Source: Streptomyces sp. PKU-EA00015 (GTDB taxonomy: Bacteria; Actinomycetota; Actinomycetes; Streptomycetales; Streptomycetaceae). Taken from it: 64,000 nucleotides of DNA. The position numbers and the translations under genes are program-made. Under the pieces are notes generated by a model, which worked only from the letters and a program-made list of their open reading frames with translations, searched no databases and had not been told where the DNA came from. The DNA lies in the NCBI RefSeq assembly GCF_013387495.1, contig NZ_JABZEE010000008.1, positions 180,050-244,049 of the forward strand. Reading direction: 5' to 3'. Below are positions 17,178-25,367 of this stretch, in pieces (positions within the stretch are counted from its first letter, which is position 1; every line of letters begins with the position of its first letter).

Positions 17178-18293
17178 TCAGGCCCCGTACGCGGCCGGCG
17201 GCTGCTGCGGCGGCAGCCCGGCCGCCTCGGCGAGCGAGGGCGCCAGATTCTCCTTGCGGATGCGCTGGTCGACGTAGAGCAGAGCGACGACCAGCTGCGG
17301 GAAGGCCGAGGTGAGGATCTGGCCCACCAGCGTGGTCAGCAGTCCGAACACCATCGTCGTGAGCACGATCGTGACGGCCACACCTCCGCTGGCCGCCTCG
17401 TCCTCCAGGGAAGCGGGTCCGGTGGGGATCAGACTCAGCAGCTGGAACACCAGCTGGATGAGGTAGCTCGCCGCGGCCGCCATCACGAAGGCCAGCAGCG
17501 AGATGCCGAACACCCGCCACCACGCGCCCCGCACCAGCTGTGCCGAGCGCGCCATCGCGCCGATGGTGCCCTGCCCCTCGAAGACGGCGACGGCCGGCGC
17601 GAAGCTGAACCGCACCCACAGCCAGATCGCCACGGGCCCGGTCGCCAGCATGCCGAGGAAGCCGACCAGGATCAGCCAGCCCCACTCGCCCGAGCCGTCG
17701 ACGGCCAGCGCGATCATCGTCACGACCATGCCGATGAAGGCCAGGGTCATCAGCACCAGCGGGACCGCGGCGATCAGCGCGGTGATCACGACGGTGCCGA
17801 GCACCGCCCCCACACGCGGCCGCACCCGGCCCCAGATGACTCCGATGCCCGACGGGCGCCCGAGCACCGCGTCCTGCAGGACCGCGGGGCAGGAGGCGTA
17901 GACGACGGCGTTCGCCACCAGCAGCGCGACGATGCCGAAGACGTACACGCCCGCGAAGGTCGCCACCAGCGGCATGATCTGGTCACTGCCCGGCGCGCTC
18001 TCCCCGGACCAGTCCAGCAGCCGGTGCAGCTCCTCCTTCATCGACAGATAGGCGAGCGCGAGCGCCCCGCCGAACACCACAAGAGCCACGCCGTAGACGG
18101 CGAGCGCGAAGCCGAGCAGCTGCTTCCAGTGCCGGCCGATCGTGGCGAACGCCCCGCCGAGGATCTCGCCGAGGCCGAGCGGTCCGAGTGGTATCACCCC
18201 CGGCTTGGGCGGCGGCGGTGCCCAGGCGCCCCACGCGGGCGGCCCCGGATAAGGCGTGTTGCCCCCCGGATGAGGCGTGTTTCCGTAAGCCAT
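17178..18293 (-). CDS. Integral membrane protein, 371 aa
   Basis: The N-terminal 35 residues are Pro- and Gly-rich and cytoplasmic. Then come about six membrane spans (FALAVYGVALVVFGGALAL, VATFAGVYVFGIVALLVANA, VITALIAAVPLVLMTLAFIG and others). The layout resembles the membrane domain linked to glycerophosphodiester phosphodiesterases in actinobacteria, but no catalytic domain is present. Function unknown. ATG at 18293 has GGGGGGA upstream. Confidence 0.8.
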   Translation of the reverse strand: MAYGNTPHPGGNTPYPGPPAWGAWAPPPPKPGVIPLGPLGLGEILGGAFATIGRHWKQLLGFALAVYGVALVVFGGALALAYLSMKEELHRLLDWSGESAPGSDQIMPLVATFAGVYVFGIVALLVANAVVYASCPAVLQDAVLGRPSGIGVIWGRVRPRVGAVLGTVVITALIAAVPLVLMTLAFIGMVVTMIALAVDGSGEWGWLILVGFLGMLATGPVAIWLWVRFSFAPAVAVFEGQGTIGAMARSAQLVRGAWWRVFGISLLAFVMAAAASYLIQLVFQLLSLIPTGPASLEDEAASGGVAVTIVLTTMVFGLLTTLVGQILTSAFPQLVVALLYVDQRIRKENLAPSLAEAAGLPPQQPPAAYGA

Positions 18294-18493
18294 TGAAGTC
18301 CCCCCATGTCAGATGACGGCGGGCCGCCGCGGCGCCCGTCCGGACGAACAAGGTAGCCGGGGCCGTCGGAGTGACAGACTCCGCCCCCGAGCGCCCTGTC
18401 CCCCCTCTTCCCCGTGCCGTCCGGCGCGACGCGGACGCCCGGCACCTGAGACCGGTTCGCCGACGCGGGCCCCGGCCGGTTAGGTTTCCTGTC

Positions 18494-19495
18494 ATGACTG
18501 ACTCGTCCGACAGCACCACTGCTCAGCGCACCACCGGTGCCGTGGCCGCAGGCCTCGCCACCGTCACCGCCGAGGGCGTCGTCCTCGACACCTGGTACCC
18601 CGCCCCCGAGCTCACCGCCGAGCCCGGCCCCGCCGGCACCGAGCGGCTGACCGCCGAGCGTGCCGTGGAGCTCCTCGGCGACGGCGCCGCGCGGGCCATC
18701 GGCCCGGACGCCCGCCGCGGGGTCGAGGTCGTCGCCGTTCGCACGGTCATCGCCTCGCTCGACGACAAGCCGCTGGACGCCCACGACGCGTACCTGCGCC
18801 TCCACCTGCTCTCCCACCGGCTGGTCAAGCCGCACGGTCTGAGCCTGGAGGGCCTCTTCGGGCTGCTCGCGAACGTCGCCTGGACCAGCCTCGGCCCCGT
18901 CGCGGTGGACCAGATCGAGACCGTGCGCCTCAACGCCCGCGCCGAGGGGCTGCACCTGCAGGTGACCTCGATCGACAAGTTCCCGCGGATGACCGACTAT
19001 GTGGCTCCCAAGGGCGTGCGGATCGCCGACGCCGACCGTGTCCGGCTCGGTGCGCACCTCGCCGAGGGCACCACCGTCATGCACGAGGGCTTCGTCAACT
19101 TCAACGCCGGCACCCTCGGCACCTCGATGGTCGAGGGCCGTATCTCCGCGGGCGTCGTCATCGGCGACGGTTCCGACATCGGCGGCGGCGCCTCCACCAT
19201 GGGCACCCTGTCCGGTGGCGGCAACGTCATCATCTCCCTCGGTGAGCGCTGCCTGATCGGCGCCGAGGCGGGTGTCGGCATCGCGCTCGGCGACGAGTGC
19301 GTCGTCGAGGCCGGCCTGTACGTCACGGCCGGCACCCGCGTCACGATGCCCGACGGCCAGATCGTCAAGGCCCGGGAACTGTCCGGCGCGTCGAACATCC
19401 TCTTCCGCCGCAACTCGGTCACCGGCACCGTCGAGGCCCGCCCGAACAACGCGGTCTGGGGCGGCCTCAACGAGGTGCTCCACAGCCACAACTGA
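18494..19495 (+). CDS. dapD: Tetrahydrodipicolinate N-succinyltransferase
   Basis: Succinylates tetrahydrodipicolinate in the lysine/meso-DAP pathway, cytoplasmic, 333 aa, actinobacterial long DapD type. The left-handed beta-helix hexapeptide repeats are clear: [41 protein letters not shown]. The substrate region is [22 protein letters not shown] at 18494 has no good ribosome binding site. TAGGTT at 18481-18486 could be a -10 box, so a leaderless mRNA is possible. A DapA-family gene lies just downstream on the other strand. Confidence 0.95.
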   Translation: MTDSSDSTTAQRTTGAVAAGLATVTAEGVVLDTWYPAPELTAEPGPAGTERLTAERAVELLGDGAARAIGPDARRGVEVVAVRTVIASLDDKPLDAHDAYLRLHLLSHRLVKPHGLSLEGLFGLLANVAWTSLGPVAVDQIETVRLNARAEGLHLQVTSIDKFPRMTDYVAPKGVRIADADRVRLGAHLAEGTTVMHEGFVNFNAGTLGTSMVEGRISAGVVIGDGSDIGGGASTMGTLSGGGNVIISLGERCLIGAEAGVGIALGDECVVEAGLYVTAGTRVTMPDGQIVKARELSGASNILFRRNSVTGTVEARPNNAVWGGLNEVLHSHN

Positions 19496-19616
19496 TCTCC
19501 GCGGTTCCTCGCTTCCATCGTGTGACTCTGCGTAACCCCCGCCGCGGGCGGACGGATAAGCAGGTCGCATGCGGAGTCGCACGACCCCGCTCCCACAGGT
19601 GAGGCGAGGAACCGAC

Positions 19617-19817
19617 ATGAAGACCAGGCTGAGCGCTCTCGGCGTGTGCGCGCTGTTCGCGGCGATGCCGCACGGCGTCGCACACGCCGACGAGACGCAC
19701 GTCGACTCGCACAACGGGCACAGCGTCACGCTGGTCTCGACAGGGCAGATCGACGATCCGCTCGAGGACGTGCTCGAACACGTCGCCGTGCTCGGCGGCG
19801 TCTACACCGGCGGCTGA
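19617..19817 (+). CDS. Small secreted protein, 66 aa
   Basis: Function not recognised. A signal peptide (MKTRLSALGVCALFAAMPHG, cleavage about residue 24 after AHA) is followed by a short mature peptide of about 42 residues with DSHNGHSVTLVSTGQIDDPLE as two segments (DSHNGHSVTL, VSTGQIDDPLE), ending VLGGVYTGG. GAGG stands ten bases before the ATG at 19617. Its last 16 bases overlap, tail to tail, the end of the dapA-like gene. It has the size and order of small exported Streptomyces proteins, but no family is assigned. Confidence 0.65.
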   Translation: MKTRLSALGVCALFAAMPHGVAHADETHVDSHNGHSVTLVSTGQIDDPLEDVLEHVAVLGGVYTGG

Positions 19818-20710
19818 CCGGCCGCGCGCTCCAGTCGCCGGTACGCCTCCAGCAGGCCGTCGGTCGCCTCGCGGCCGGCGGGCTGCAGCGGTTCACGGAC
19901 CGGTCCGGCCGGCCGGCCGAGCGCGCCGAGCAGCGCCTTGGCGGTCACGGTGCCCGGCAGCCCCGACGCCATCATCGACTCCGAGAGCGGCAGGGCGAGT
20001 TGGTTGAGCCGGGCGGCCCGAGCGGTGTCCCCGGCGTCGTAGGCGTCGAGGACCGCGCGCATATGGGGCGCGGCGACGTTGGCCACCGTCGAGACGAATC
20101 CGGCGCCGCCCACCGCGTACAGCGGCAGGTTCATCTCCTCGCAGCCCGAGTAGTACGCGAGCCCGCTGCCGGCGATGACCTTGGTGCTGCCCAGCAGGTC
20201 GTACGCGCAGTCCTTCACCGCCGCGACGCGGGGGTGGTCCGCCAGCCGCAGCATCGTCTCCGGCTCGATGCGCACGCCCGTGCGGCCGGGGATGTCGTAC
20301 AGCATCAGCGGAGCACCGACGGCGTCGGCCACCCGGCGGAGGTGCGCCTCGATCGCCGGCTGGGGCGGGCGGCTGTAGTACGGGGCGGTCACGAGCAGCC
20401 CGTCGGCGCCCGCCTGCTCGGCCTCGCGCGCCAGTGCCACGGTGTGGCGGGTGTCCGCGGTGCCGACGCCCGCCACGATCGCGGCCCGGTCGCCGACCTC
20501 CTCGGCCACCGCCCGCACCAGGGCCGCCTTCTCGGCGTCGGACGTCGTGGGGGACTCACCGGTGGTGCCGGAGAGCACCAGTCCGTCGCAGCCGTCGTCG
20601 ACCAGCCGGGCGGCGAGCTTCCGTGCGCCGTCGAGATCCAGGGCGCCGTCGTCGGTGAAGGGCGTGACCATGGCGCACAGGGCGCGGCCGAAAGGGCGAG
20701 AAGATGACAT
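19802..20710 (-). CDS. dapA: Dihydrodipicolinate synthase family protein
   Basis: A TIM-barrel class I aldolase-type enzyme, 302 aa, which would condense pyruvate with aspartate semialdehyde. Schiff-base Lys166 is in VAAVKDCAYDL, Tyr138 in LMLYDIPGRTG, and Thr49-Thr50 in LSGTTGESPT, all as in DapA. The distance from dapD and the presence of several paralogues in Streptomyces mean it may be a DapA-like lyase with another substrate. It is convergent with the small secreted protein gene. Confidence 0.85.
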   Translation of the reverse strand: MSSSRPFGRALCAMVTPFTDDGALDLDGARKLAARLVDDGCDGLVLSGTTGESPTTSDAEKAALVRAVAEEVGDRAAIVAGVGTADTRHTVALAREAEQAGADGLLVTAPYYSRPPQPAIEAHLRRVADAVGAPLMLYDIPGRTGVRIEPETMLRLADHPRVAAVKDCAYDLLGSTKVIAGSGLAYYSGCEEMNLPLYAVGGAGFVSTVANVAAPHMRAVLDAYDAGDTARAARLNQLALPLSESMMASGLPGTVTAKALLGALGRPAGPVREPLQPAGREATDGLLEAYRRLERAAGQPPV

Positions 20711-20817
20711 GTCCGCAGTGTGGCCGCAGGGCCGGTAAAGCTCCAGTTACATCTGCTTCGCGTGAAAGTGAAGCAGCGCTGAGAGGTCCCCGGATCGCCA
20801 GGTCACAGCGGCGCCGG

Positions 20818-20851
20818 GCCGGTGCGCGGGCCGCGGGGCCCGCACACCGGC
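20818..20851 (-). terminator. Terminator after the nuclease gene
   Basis: Arms 20818-20832 and 20837-20851 pair at 14 of 15 positions with a 4-base loop, ten bases beyond the nuclease stop codon on the minus strand. Confidence 0.7.
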
Positions 20852-20860
20852 GGCTGCTCC

Positions 20861-22699
20861 TTACGGGCGGAAGCGCAGCACCTGCGGGTCGTGGTCGCTG
20901 TTCTGCTCCGCGAACTCCGCGTTGATGTGCACGCTGTCGTACGAGAAGTCGTCGATCGACGGGCTCGTCAGGATCTGGTCGAGGACCTGGCTGTTGCCCT
21001 GGAAGACGTAGGAGTAGCGCTCCGAGCGCGGCAGGGACGTGATGGCCGGATACAGGGCTCCGTCGTCCGTCAGTGCCTTCGTCGTCGCCGAGAACTCGAA
21101 GTCGTTGATGTCGCCGAGGACCACGACGTCGGCCCTGCGGTCGGCCTTGAGGATGTCCTTGACGAAGGCGTTGACCGACTGCGCCTGGAGGAGGCGCTTG
21201 GCCTCGGAAGAACGATTCGGCGGCTGGTGGTGCGAGGTCAGGCCCTCGTCGCCGCCCTTGGAGCCGAAGTGGTTGGCGATCACGAAGACCGTGCGGCCGC
21301 GGAAGGTGAACTCGCCGGCCAGCGGCTTGCGGCTGTTCTCCCAGGCGGAGTTCGCCGGGTCGATGCGTCCGGGCGAGAGCGTCAGGGCCGCCCGGCCGCG
21401 CTCGCGCACGACACCGGTCGCCGTCGTGGCGTCGCCGCCCGCGCGGTCGGTGAAGGAGACCCGGTCGGGGTTGAACAGGAAGACCTGACGGATGTTGCCG
21501 CCGGGCTCGCCGCCGTCCTTGTTGTTCAGCGGGTCCACGGACCGCCACGCGTACGCCGGACCGCCGGCCGCGACGATCGCGTCCGTGAACTTCTTCAGCG
21601 TCTGGCCGGCCGCGACCGTGCCGTCGTTCTTCGCGCCGTTGTCGTCCTGGATCTCCTCCAGCGCGAGGATGTCGGGCGACGAGAGGTTCTCGACGACGGC
21701 CTTCGCCAGCGCGTCGAACTTGGCCTGCGGGTCCGACGGGTCCAGGTTCTCCACGTTGTACGTGGCCACCGCCAGTTCGCCGTTCCGCTGCGGGCGCGTG
21801 CTCTCGCGCTCGAGGCCGCGGTCCGTCACCGTGCCCAGGGTGCGGGCGGTCAGGGTGTAGCCGCCGAACTGGTTGAAGTCCAGCGGGCCCTCGGTCGTGC
21901 CAGCGAGCACGTCACCGACGTTCGCCTTGGGGAACGGCTTCTCGGCGAGAGGCGTCAGCGACTGGATCTGCAGGCGCCCGGTGTTCTGCGAGGTGTACGA
22001 GCCGTAGACCGTGCCGCCGCGGCGGTTGTCGTTCTCGTACGGCTTGACCGTCACCCACAGCTCCGCGTACGGGTCGGTGGCGCCGACCACGCGGGACGTG
22101 CCGATGCGGACGTTGGCGCCCTCCAGCGACTCGTAGTAGTCCAGGGCGTACGTACGCGGCCGCAGGGGAAGGGCGTTGATGCTGTTGCCGGCCGCCGGGT
22201 CGCCCTCGGGGGCGTACGCGCCGGGGACGGACCAGGCCGAGACCGTGACGGGCGCGGGGAGTTCGTTGCCCCGCGAGACCACCGTGACGGCCGGCCTGGC
22301 TATCTGCGTCAGCGACTGGTTGCCCGAGTTGGTGCCGCCCGGTACGTACTCGCCGACCGTGCCGGAGACCAGCACCTGGTCGCCGACGGCGACGGTCGGG
22401 ACGGAACCGGTGTAGACGAAGACGCCCTCGCTGGTGGCGTCGTCGTCGTCGGCCTGCGGGTCCTGGAACCAGAAGCCCCGGGAGCCGTACGTCCGAACGC
22501 CCGTGACGATGCCCGGCACATCGGTGACCTGGCGCCCCACGAGCGGGGACGTCCGGGTGGTGCCCTGGATGTCGTGGATCCGTACCTGGGCGGTCTCGGC
22601 CGCGGTGGCGCCGGTGGAACCGGCGAGCAGCCCGGCGGCCAGCGCGGCGACGACGACAGCGGCGACGGCGGGCGTTCTCGGTACGACGGAGGAAGGCAT
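20861..22699 (-). CDS. Secreted endonuclease/exonuclease/phosphatase-family nuclease (ExeM/NucH-like)
   Basis: A 612-aa extracellular nuclease. Residues 1-35 are a signal peptide (VVVAALAAGLLAGSTGATAAE). An N-terminal OB-like domain follows (DIQGTTRTSPLVGRQVTDV, GFWFQDPQADDDD). The C-terminal EEP domain has VATYNVENLDP, DILALEEIQDDNG with the catalytic Glu, FVIANHFGSKGGDE, VVLGDINDFEFS and a final EQNSDHDPQVLRF with the catalytic His. ATG at 22699 has GGAG at good spacing. A PHO-box-like triplet lies about 110 bp upstream, suggesting induction by phosphate starvation to harvest phosphate from DNA. Confidence 0.92.
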   Translation of the reverse strand: MPSSVVPRTPAVAAVVVAALAAGLLAGSTGATAAETAQVRIHDIQGTTRTSPLVGRQVTDVPGIVTGVRTYGSRGFWFQDPQADDDDATSEGVFVYTGSVPTVAVGDQVLVSGTVGEYVPGGTNSGNQSLTQIARPAVTVVSRGNELPAPVTVSAWSVPGAYAPEGDPAAGNSINALPLRPRTYALDYYESLEGANVRIGTSRVVGATDPYAELWVTVKPYENDNRRGGTVYGSYTSQNTGRLQIQSLTPLAEKPFPKANVGDVLAGTTEGPLDFNQFGGYTLTARTLGTVTDRGLERESTRPQRNGELAVATYNVENLDPSDPQAKFDALAKAVVENLSSPDILALEEIQDDNGAKNDGTVAAGQTLKKFTDAIVAAGGPAYAWRSVDPLNNKDGGEPGGNIRQVFLFNPDRVSFTDRAGGDATTATGVVRERGRAALTLSPGRIDPANSAWENSRKPLAGEFTFRGRTVFVIANHFGSKGGDEGLTSHHQPPNRSSEAKRLLQAQSVNAFVKDILKADRRADVVVLGDINDFEFSATTKALTDDGALYPAITSLPRSERYSYVFQGNSQVLDQILTSPSIDDFSYDSVHINAEFAEQNSDHDPQVLRFRP

Positions 22700-22809
22700 C
22701 GGGGTTTCTCCGGAGGTGTGAGGGATGAGGGGTGCCGGCGGCGCCGGCGGGGTCCTGCGTGTTCTACGCGCGTCAATCTCTTGGCTCGACAGGGCAGTTG
22801 TCAAGAGTC

Positions 22810-22842
22810 GCCGGATGTACGGGGGTGGACGCGTGGGTGAAC
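22810..22842 (-). promoter_or_regulatory. PHO-box-like triple 11-base repeat upstream of the nuclease gene
   Basis: On the minus strand three consecutive 11-mers read GTTCACCCACG (22842-22832), CGTCCACCCCC (22831-22821) and GTACATCCGGC (22820-22810). The first matches the Streptomyces PhoP repeat GTTCACC closely and the next two progressively less. TTGACA follows at 22803-22798 on the same strand, about 17 bases before AGAGAT, so a promoter fits. The remainder of the 358-bp divergent spacer (22700-23057) shows only the GGAGGAG site of the next gene. Confidence 0.6.
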
Positions 22843-23057
22843 ACGGCAGCGTGACGGCTTTCCACGGCTGAGGGCGTCCCAGTCACACCATGTGCCCCAC
22901 AGGCACCCTTGGAGGTGGCCTCTTCCCGGTGCGCCGCGAAACCTCCTCGAATGCGTCTACGCTGGCACCGCCCGGGTCCCCCTGCGTCCGGGTCCCTTAC
23001 GTCCGGGGGCCCGTGAGCCTGCCCCGGATCCCGTACGCCGCGGAGGAGAACCAGCCC

Positions 23058-24575
23058 ATGCCCGAAGACCGCCCCACCCTTCCGCCGGTCCGGCTGCACC
23101 CGGACGCGGAGCTGGCTCGGGCCGCGCTCGGCGCCCCGCTGCTCGCGCGGGCCGTCAGGCTCGCCCGTTGGGCGGGCCCGGGGACGCGGGTCGGCGCCGG
23201 TGGCGAACTCGTCGACGAGCAACTTCCCGACGCCGCAGCGGTGTTGGGCCTCGCCGGGGACGAGGAAGGGGCCGCGTACGCGAGCGAGGCGTGGCGCGTG
23301 GCCGTCGACACCGGGCTCGTCGAGGTCGAGGACGCCGACGACGTTGCCGACGATGTTGCCGGTGCCGGTGCCGGTGCCGGTGCCGGTGACGTGACCGGCG
23401 GCGACGACGCCGATGACGATGTCGCGGGCGGCGCGGGCGCCGGGGCCAACCTGGCGCTGGTCACCGGGGGTTCGCCGCAGGACGTGCTCGGCCTGTGGCT
23501 GGACGCCCTGGACGTCGTCCTCGCGGACGCGAGCGCGCCCTTCTTCGACGACATCGCCGACGTCGTCGGGACAGACGGCGGAGTCGACTTCGAGGCGCTC
23601 GGCTGGGACCCGGAGGCGGAGGCCGACTTCCTGGAAGGCGTCCTCGGCAACCTGTACCTGCTGACCGTCTCCGACGGCGGCGCCGGTGACCATCCGGTCC
23701 CGCTGCCCGTGCTCGCGGCGTCGATGATCGTGCCCGAGGACATGGGGGAACCGACGGACGACGTGCTGGAGCAGGTCTCCGAGGCGATGATGCGCCTCGA
23801 CGACCAGTTCCGTCTGCTGGAGCCCATCGGGCTTGTCGAGTACCGGCCGGTCGACGAGGCGCTGATGGCGGAGGAGACCGAGGACGCGGCGATCCAGACC
23901 CCGGCCGACGACGAGGACGTCTCCCGGTACGGGATGGTCAGGCTCACCCCGCTCGGCCTGTACGGCATCCGGGCCCGGATGCTGGAGGCGGGCGTCGACG
24001 CACCCGCCGTGGGGGAACTCGCGGACAAGGGCGCGGAGGTCCTGCTCGACCGGCTGACGCACTTCCCCGAGCCTGCCGCGCGCGCCGAGACCGAGCAGTG
24101 GCTGGCCCGGCGCGCACCGGCCGCCGCCGCCCGCGACCTGCTCGCCGCGGCCCGCGGTGCCGACGGCGGGGCGCCGCTGCGCCGTCTCCACTGCCAGCAG
24201 GCCCTCACGCTGGTCGGCCCGCACGCCGAACCGGAGGTCCGCGCGGTCCTCGACGACGCCGAACTCGGCGGCCTGGCCCGGGTGTGGCTCGCGGAGCGCG
24301 GCGCGTCCGACGTGCCGCCGCCGCCGGAGTCGATGATCTTCTGGCTGGCGATCGACACCATCGCGGCGCAGCTCGACGCGGACGGCGAGGTCGAGGAACT
24401 CCAGGGCCTGGTGGAGGGCCTGGTCGGTCAGCACAGCGGGTTCTTCGACGCGGCGTGGCGGGTGGAGCATCCGCGGACGGCGGACGTGCTGGAGGCGATG
24501 GGCAGGCTGCACGGGGACAAGCGGGTGGCGAAGGATGCCCGCAAGGCGGCCTTCAAGTCCCGCTCGTCCCACTGA
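23058..24575 (+). CDS. Conserved hypothetical protein, 505 aa
   Basis: Function not recognised. It is acidic and Ala-rich. The N-terminal half has HPDAELARAALGAPLLARAV, a run of Gly-Ala pairs at about residues 101-109 coded by a hexamer repeat, then DVLGLWLDALDVVLADAS. The C-terminal half has HEAT-like helices (LTLVGPHAEPEVRAVLDDA, EELQGLVEGLVGQHSGFFDA). There are no membrane segments or catalytic motifs. ATG at 23058 follows GGAGGAG. Proteins of this layout occur across Streptomyces without a known role. Confidence 0.75.
   Translation: MPEDRPTLPPVRLHPDAELARAALGAPLLARAVRLARWAGPGTRVGAGGELVDEQLPDAAAVLGLAGDEEGAAYASEAWRVAVDTGLVEVEDADDVADDVAGAGAGAGAGDVTGGDDADDDVAGGAGAGANLALVTGGSPQDVLGLWLDALDVVLADASAPFFDDIADVVGTDGGVDFEALGWDPEAEADFLEGVLGNLYLLTVSDGGAGDHPVPLPVLAASMIVPEDMGEPTDDVLEQVSEAMMRLDDQFRLLEPIGLVEYRPVDEALMAEETEDAAIQTPADDEDVSRYGMVRLTPLGLYGIRARMLEAGVDAPAVGELADKGAEVLLDRLTHFPEPAARAETEQWLARRAPAAAARDLLAAARGADGGAPLRRLHCQQALTLVGPHAEPEVRAVLDDAELGGLARVWLAERGASDVPPPPESMIFWLAIDTIAAQLDADGEVEELQGLVEGLVGQHSGFFDAAWRVEHPRTADVLEAMGRLHGDKRVAKDARKAAFKSRSSH
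23355..23390 (+). repeat. In-frame GGTGCC hexamer repeat
   Basis: GTTGCC, then four GGTGCC units and GGTGAC encode an alternating Gly-Ala run. Being 6 bases long, copy changes keep the frame. It is a likely site of strand slippage and length variation. Confidence 0.75.
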
Positions 24576-24659
24576 CACCCGGGGTCTCCCGGCCCTTGGG
24601 GGTGCCGTCCGGCTACCGGACGTTGCGGTCCCCCGCTCCCGCCTGTGGAGCCGATGGTG

Positions 24660-25265
24660 GAAGCCGGTGTTCCCCGCGGGGGCGGTGGCCACGGCCCGTC
24701 TCGGGGCACGCGGCGCCAAGCTGCCGCGGCCGGGGGGTGGGGGCGGCAGCCGCCATGAGCGCCCGCCCCTGCTGGGGCGTAATTCCCCAGGTGGGGGGCG
24801 GGGTGCCGGAAACGCCGCGGCGCGAAGCGGCCGCAGCCGGGGCGGCAGTCCCATGTCCTGCCCGGCCCCGCAGAGGCGGGGGCCGAGCCCCGGTTCCGGG
24901 AGGAGGCCGGAGGGGAGAAGCTCCGTGGCGCGGCGTTGCCGCAGCCGGGGGTGTGGGCGGGTCGGCCCCACGTGCGTCTTCCGTCCGGCAGGACCCGGGG
25001 CGCAACCCCAGGTTGGGGAAGGGACGAGAAGCCGCCGCCCCCAGGGCAGGGGGGCGGCAACGCCCATGAGCCCCTGACCGCAGGAAGTCCGGGGCGTGGC
25101 CCCCAGGTTGGGGAGCGGGGCCGGGTGGAGGAAGCGCTCCAGGCGCGGAGGTGCCGCGTCCGGGAGTGGGGTCCGCGTGCCGCAGGGGTCTGGGGCGCAG
25201 CCCCGGTTCCGGGAAGGGGCGGGGTGGGGGAAGCACCCCCGGCGCAACGCTGCGGCCGGGTGTCC
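24660..25265. repeat. About six diverged ~100-bp tandem repeats in an intergenic region
   Basis: The 792-bp space 24576-25367 has no credible gene. It holds units spaced about 95-117 bp apart, each with a G-rich module (GGGGCGCAGCCCCGGTTCC in the clearest copy, about 25192-25210; others near 24669, 24773, 24877, 24996 and 25090) and a second module like CCGCAGCCGGGGCGGCAG (clearest about 24830). The G-rich module resembles a sequence often seen singly between Streptomyces genes. Long open frames across it on both strands are a by-product of extreme GC. Confidence 0.7.
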
Positions 25266-25293
25266 GGGGCGGCAGGGCCCGGTGTCGGGTGGC

Positions 25294-25315
25294 GTTCAGG
25301 ACGTGTTCAGGCGCG
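25294..25315 (+). promoter_or_regulatory. PHO-box-like direct repeat upstream of the phosphatase gene
   Basis: GTTCAGGACGT (25294-25304) is followed directly by GTTCAGGCGCG (25305-25315): a 7-base identity with exact 11-base spacing, the geometry of PhoP sites in Streptomyces. It lies 53 bases before the ATG of the PhoX-like gene. Confidence 0.6.
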
Positions 25316-25367
25316 CGCGTCATCGTGGCGCACGTCCGATCGATGCGTGGCCACCCAGGAGACCTTC

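Noticed and set aside
18456..18494. A promoter giving a leaderless dapD transcript
   Set aside because: TAGGTT is suitably placed, but no convincing -35 box lies at 17-18 bases, so it is mentioned only in the gene entry.
22773..25247. An 824-codon open frame on the minus strand across the repeat array and the hypothetical gene
   Set aside because: It is antisense to a coding region with good codon bias, rich in Pro, Arg and Gly, and has no family similarity. Extreme GC removes stop codons by chance.
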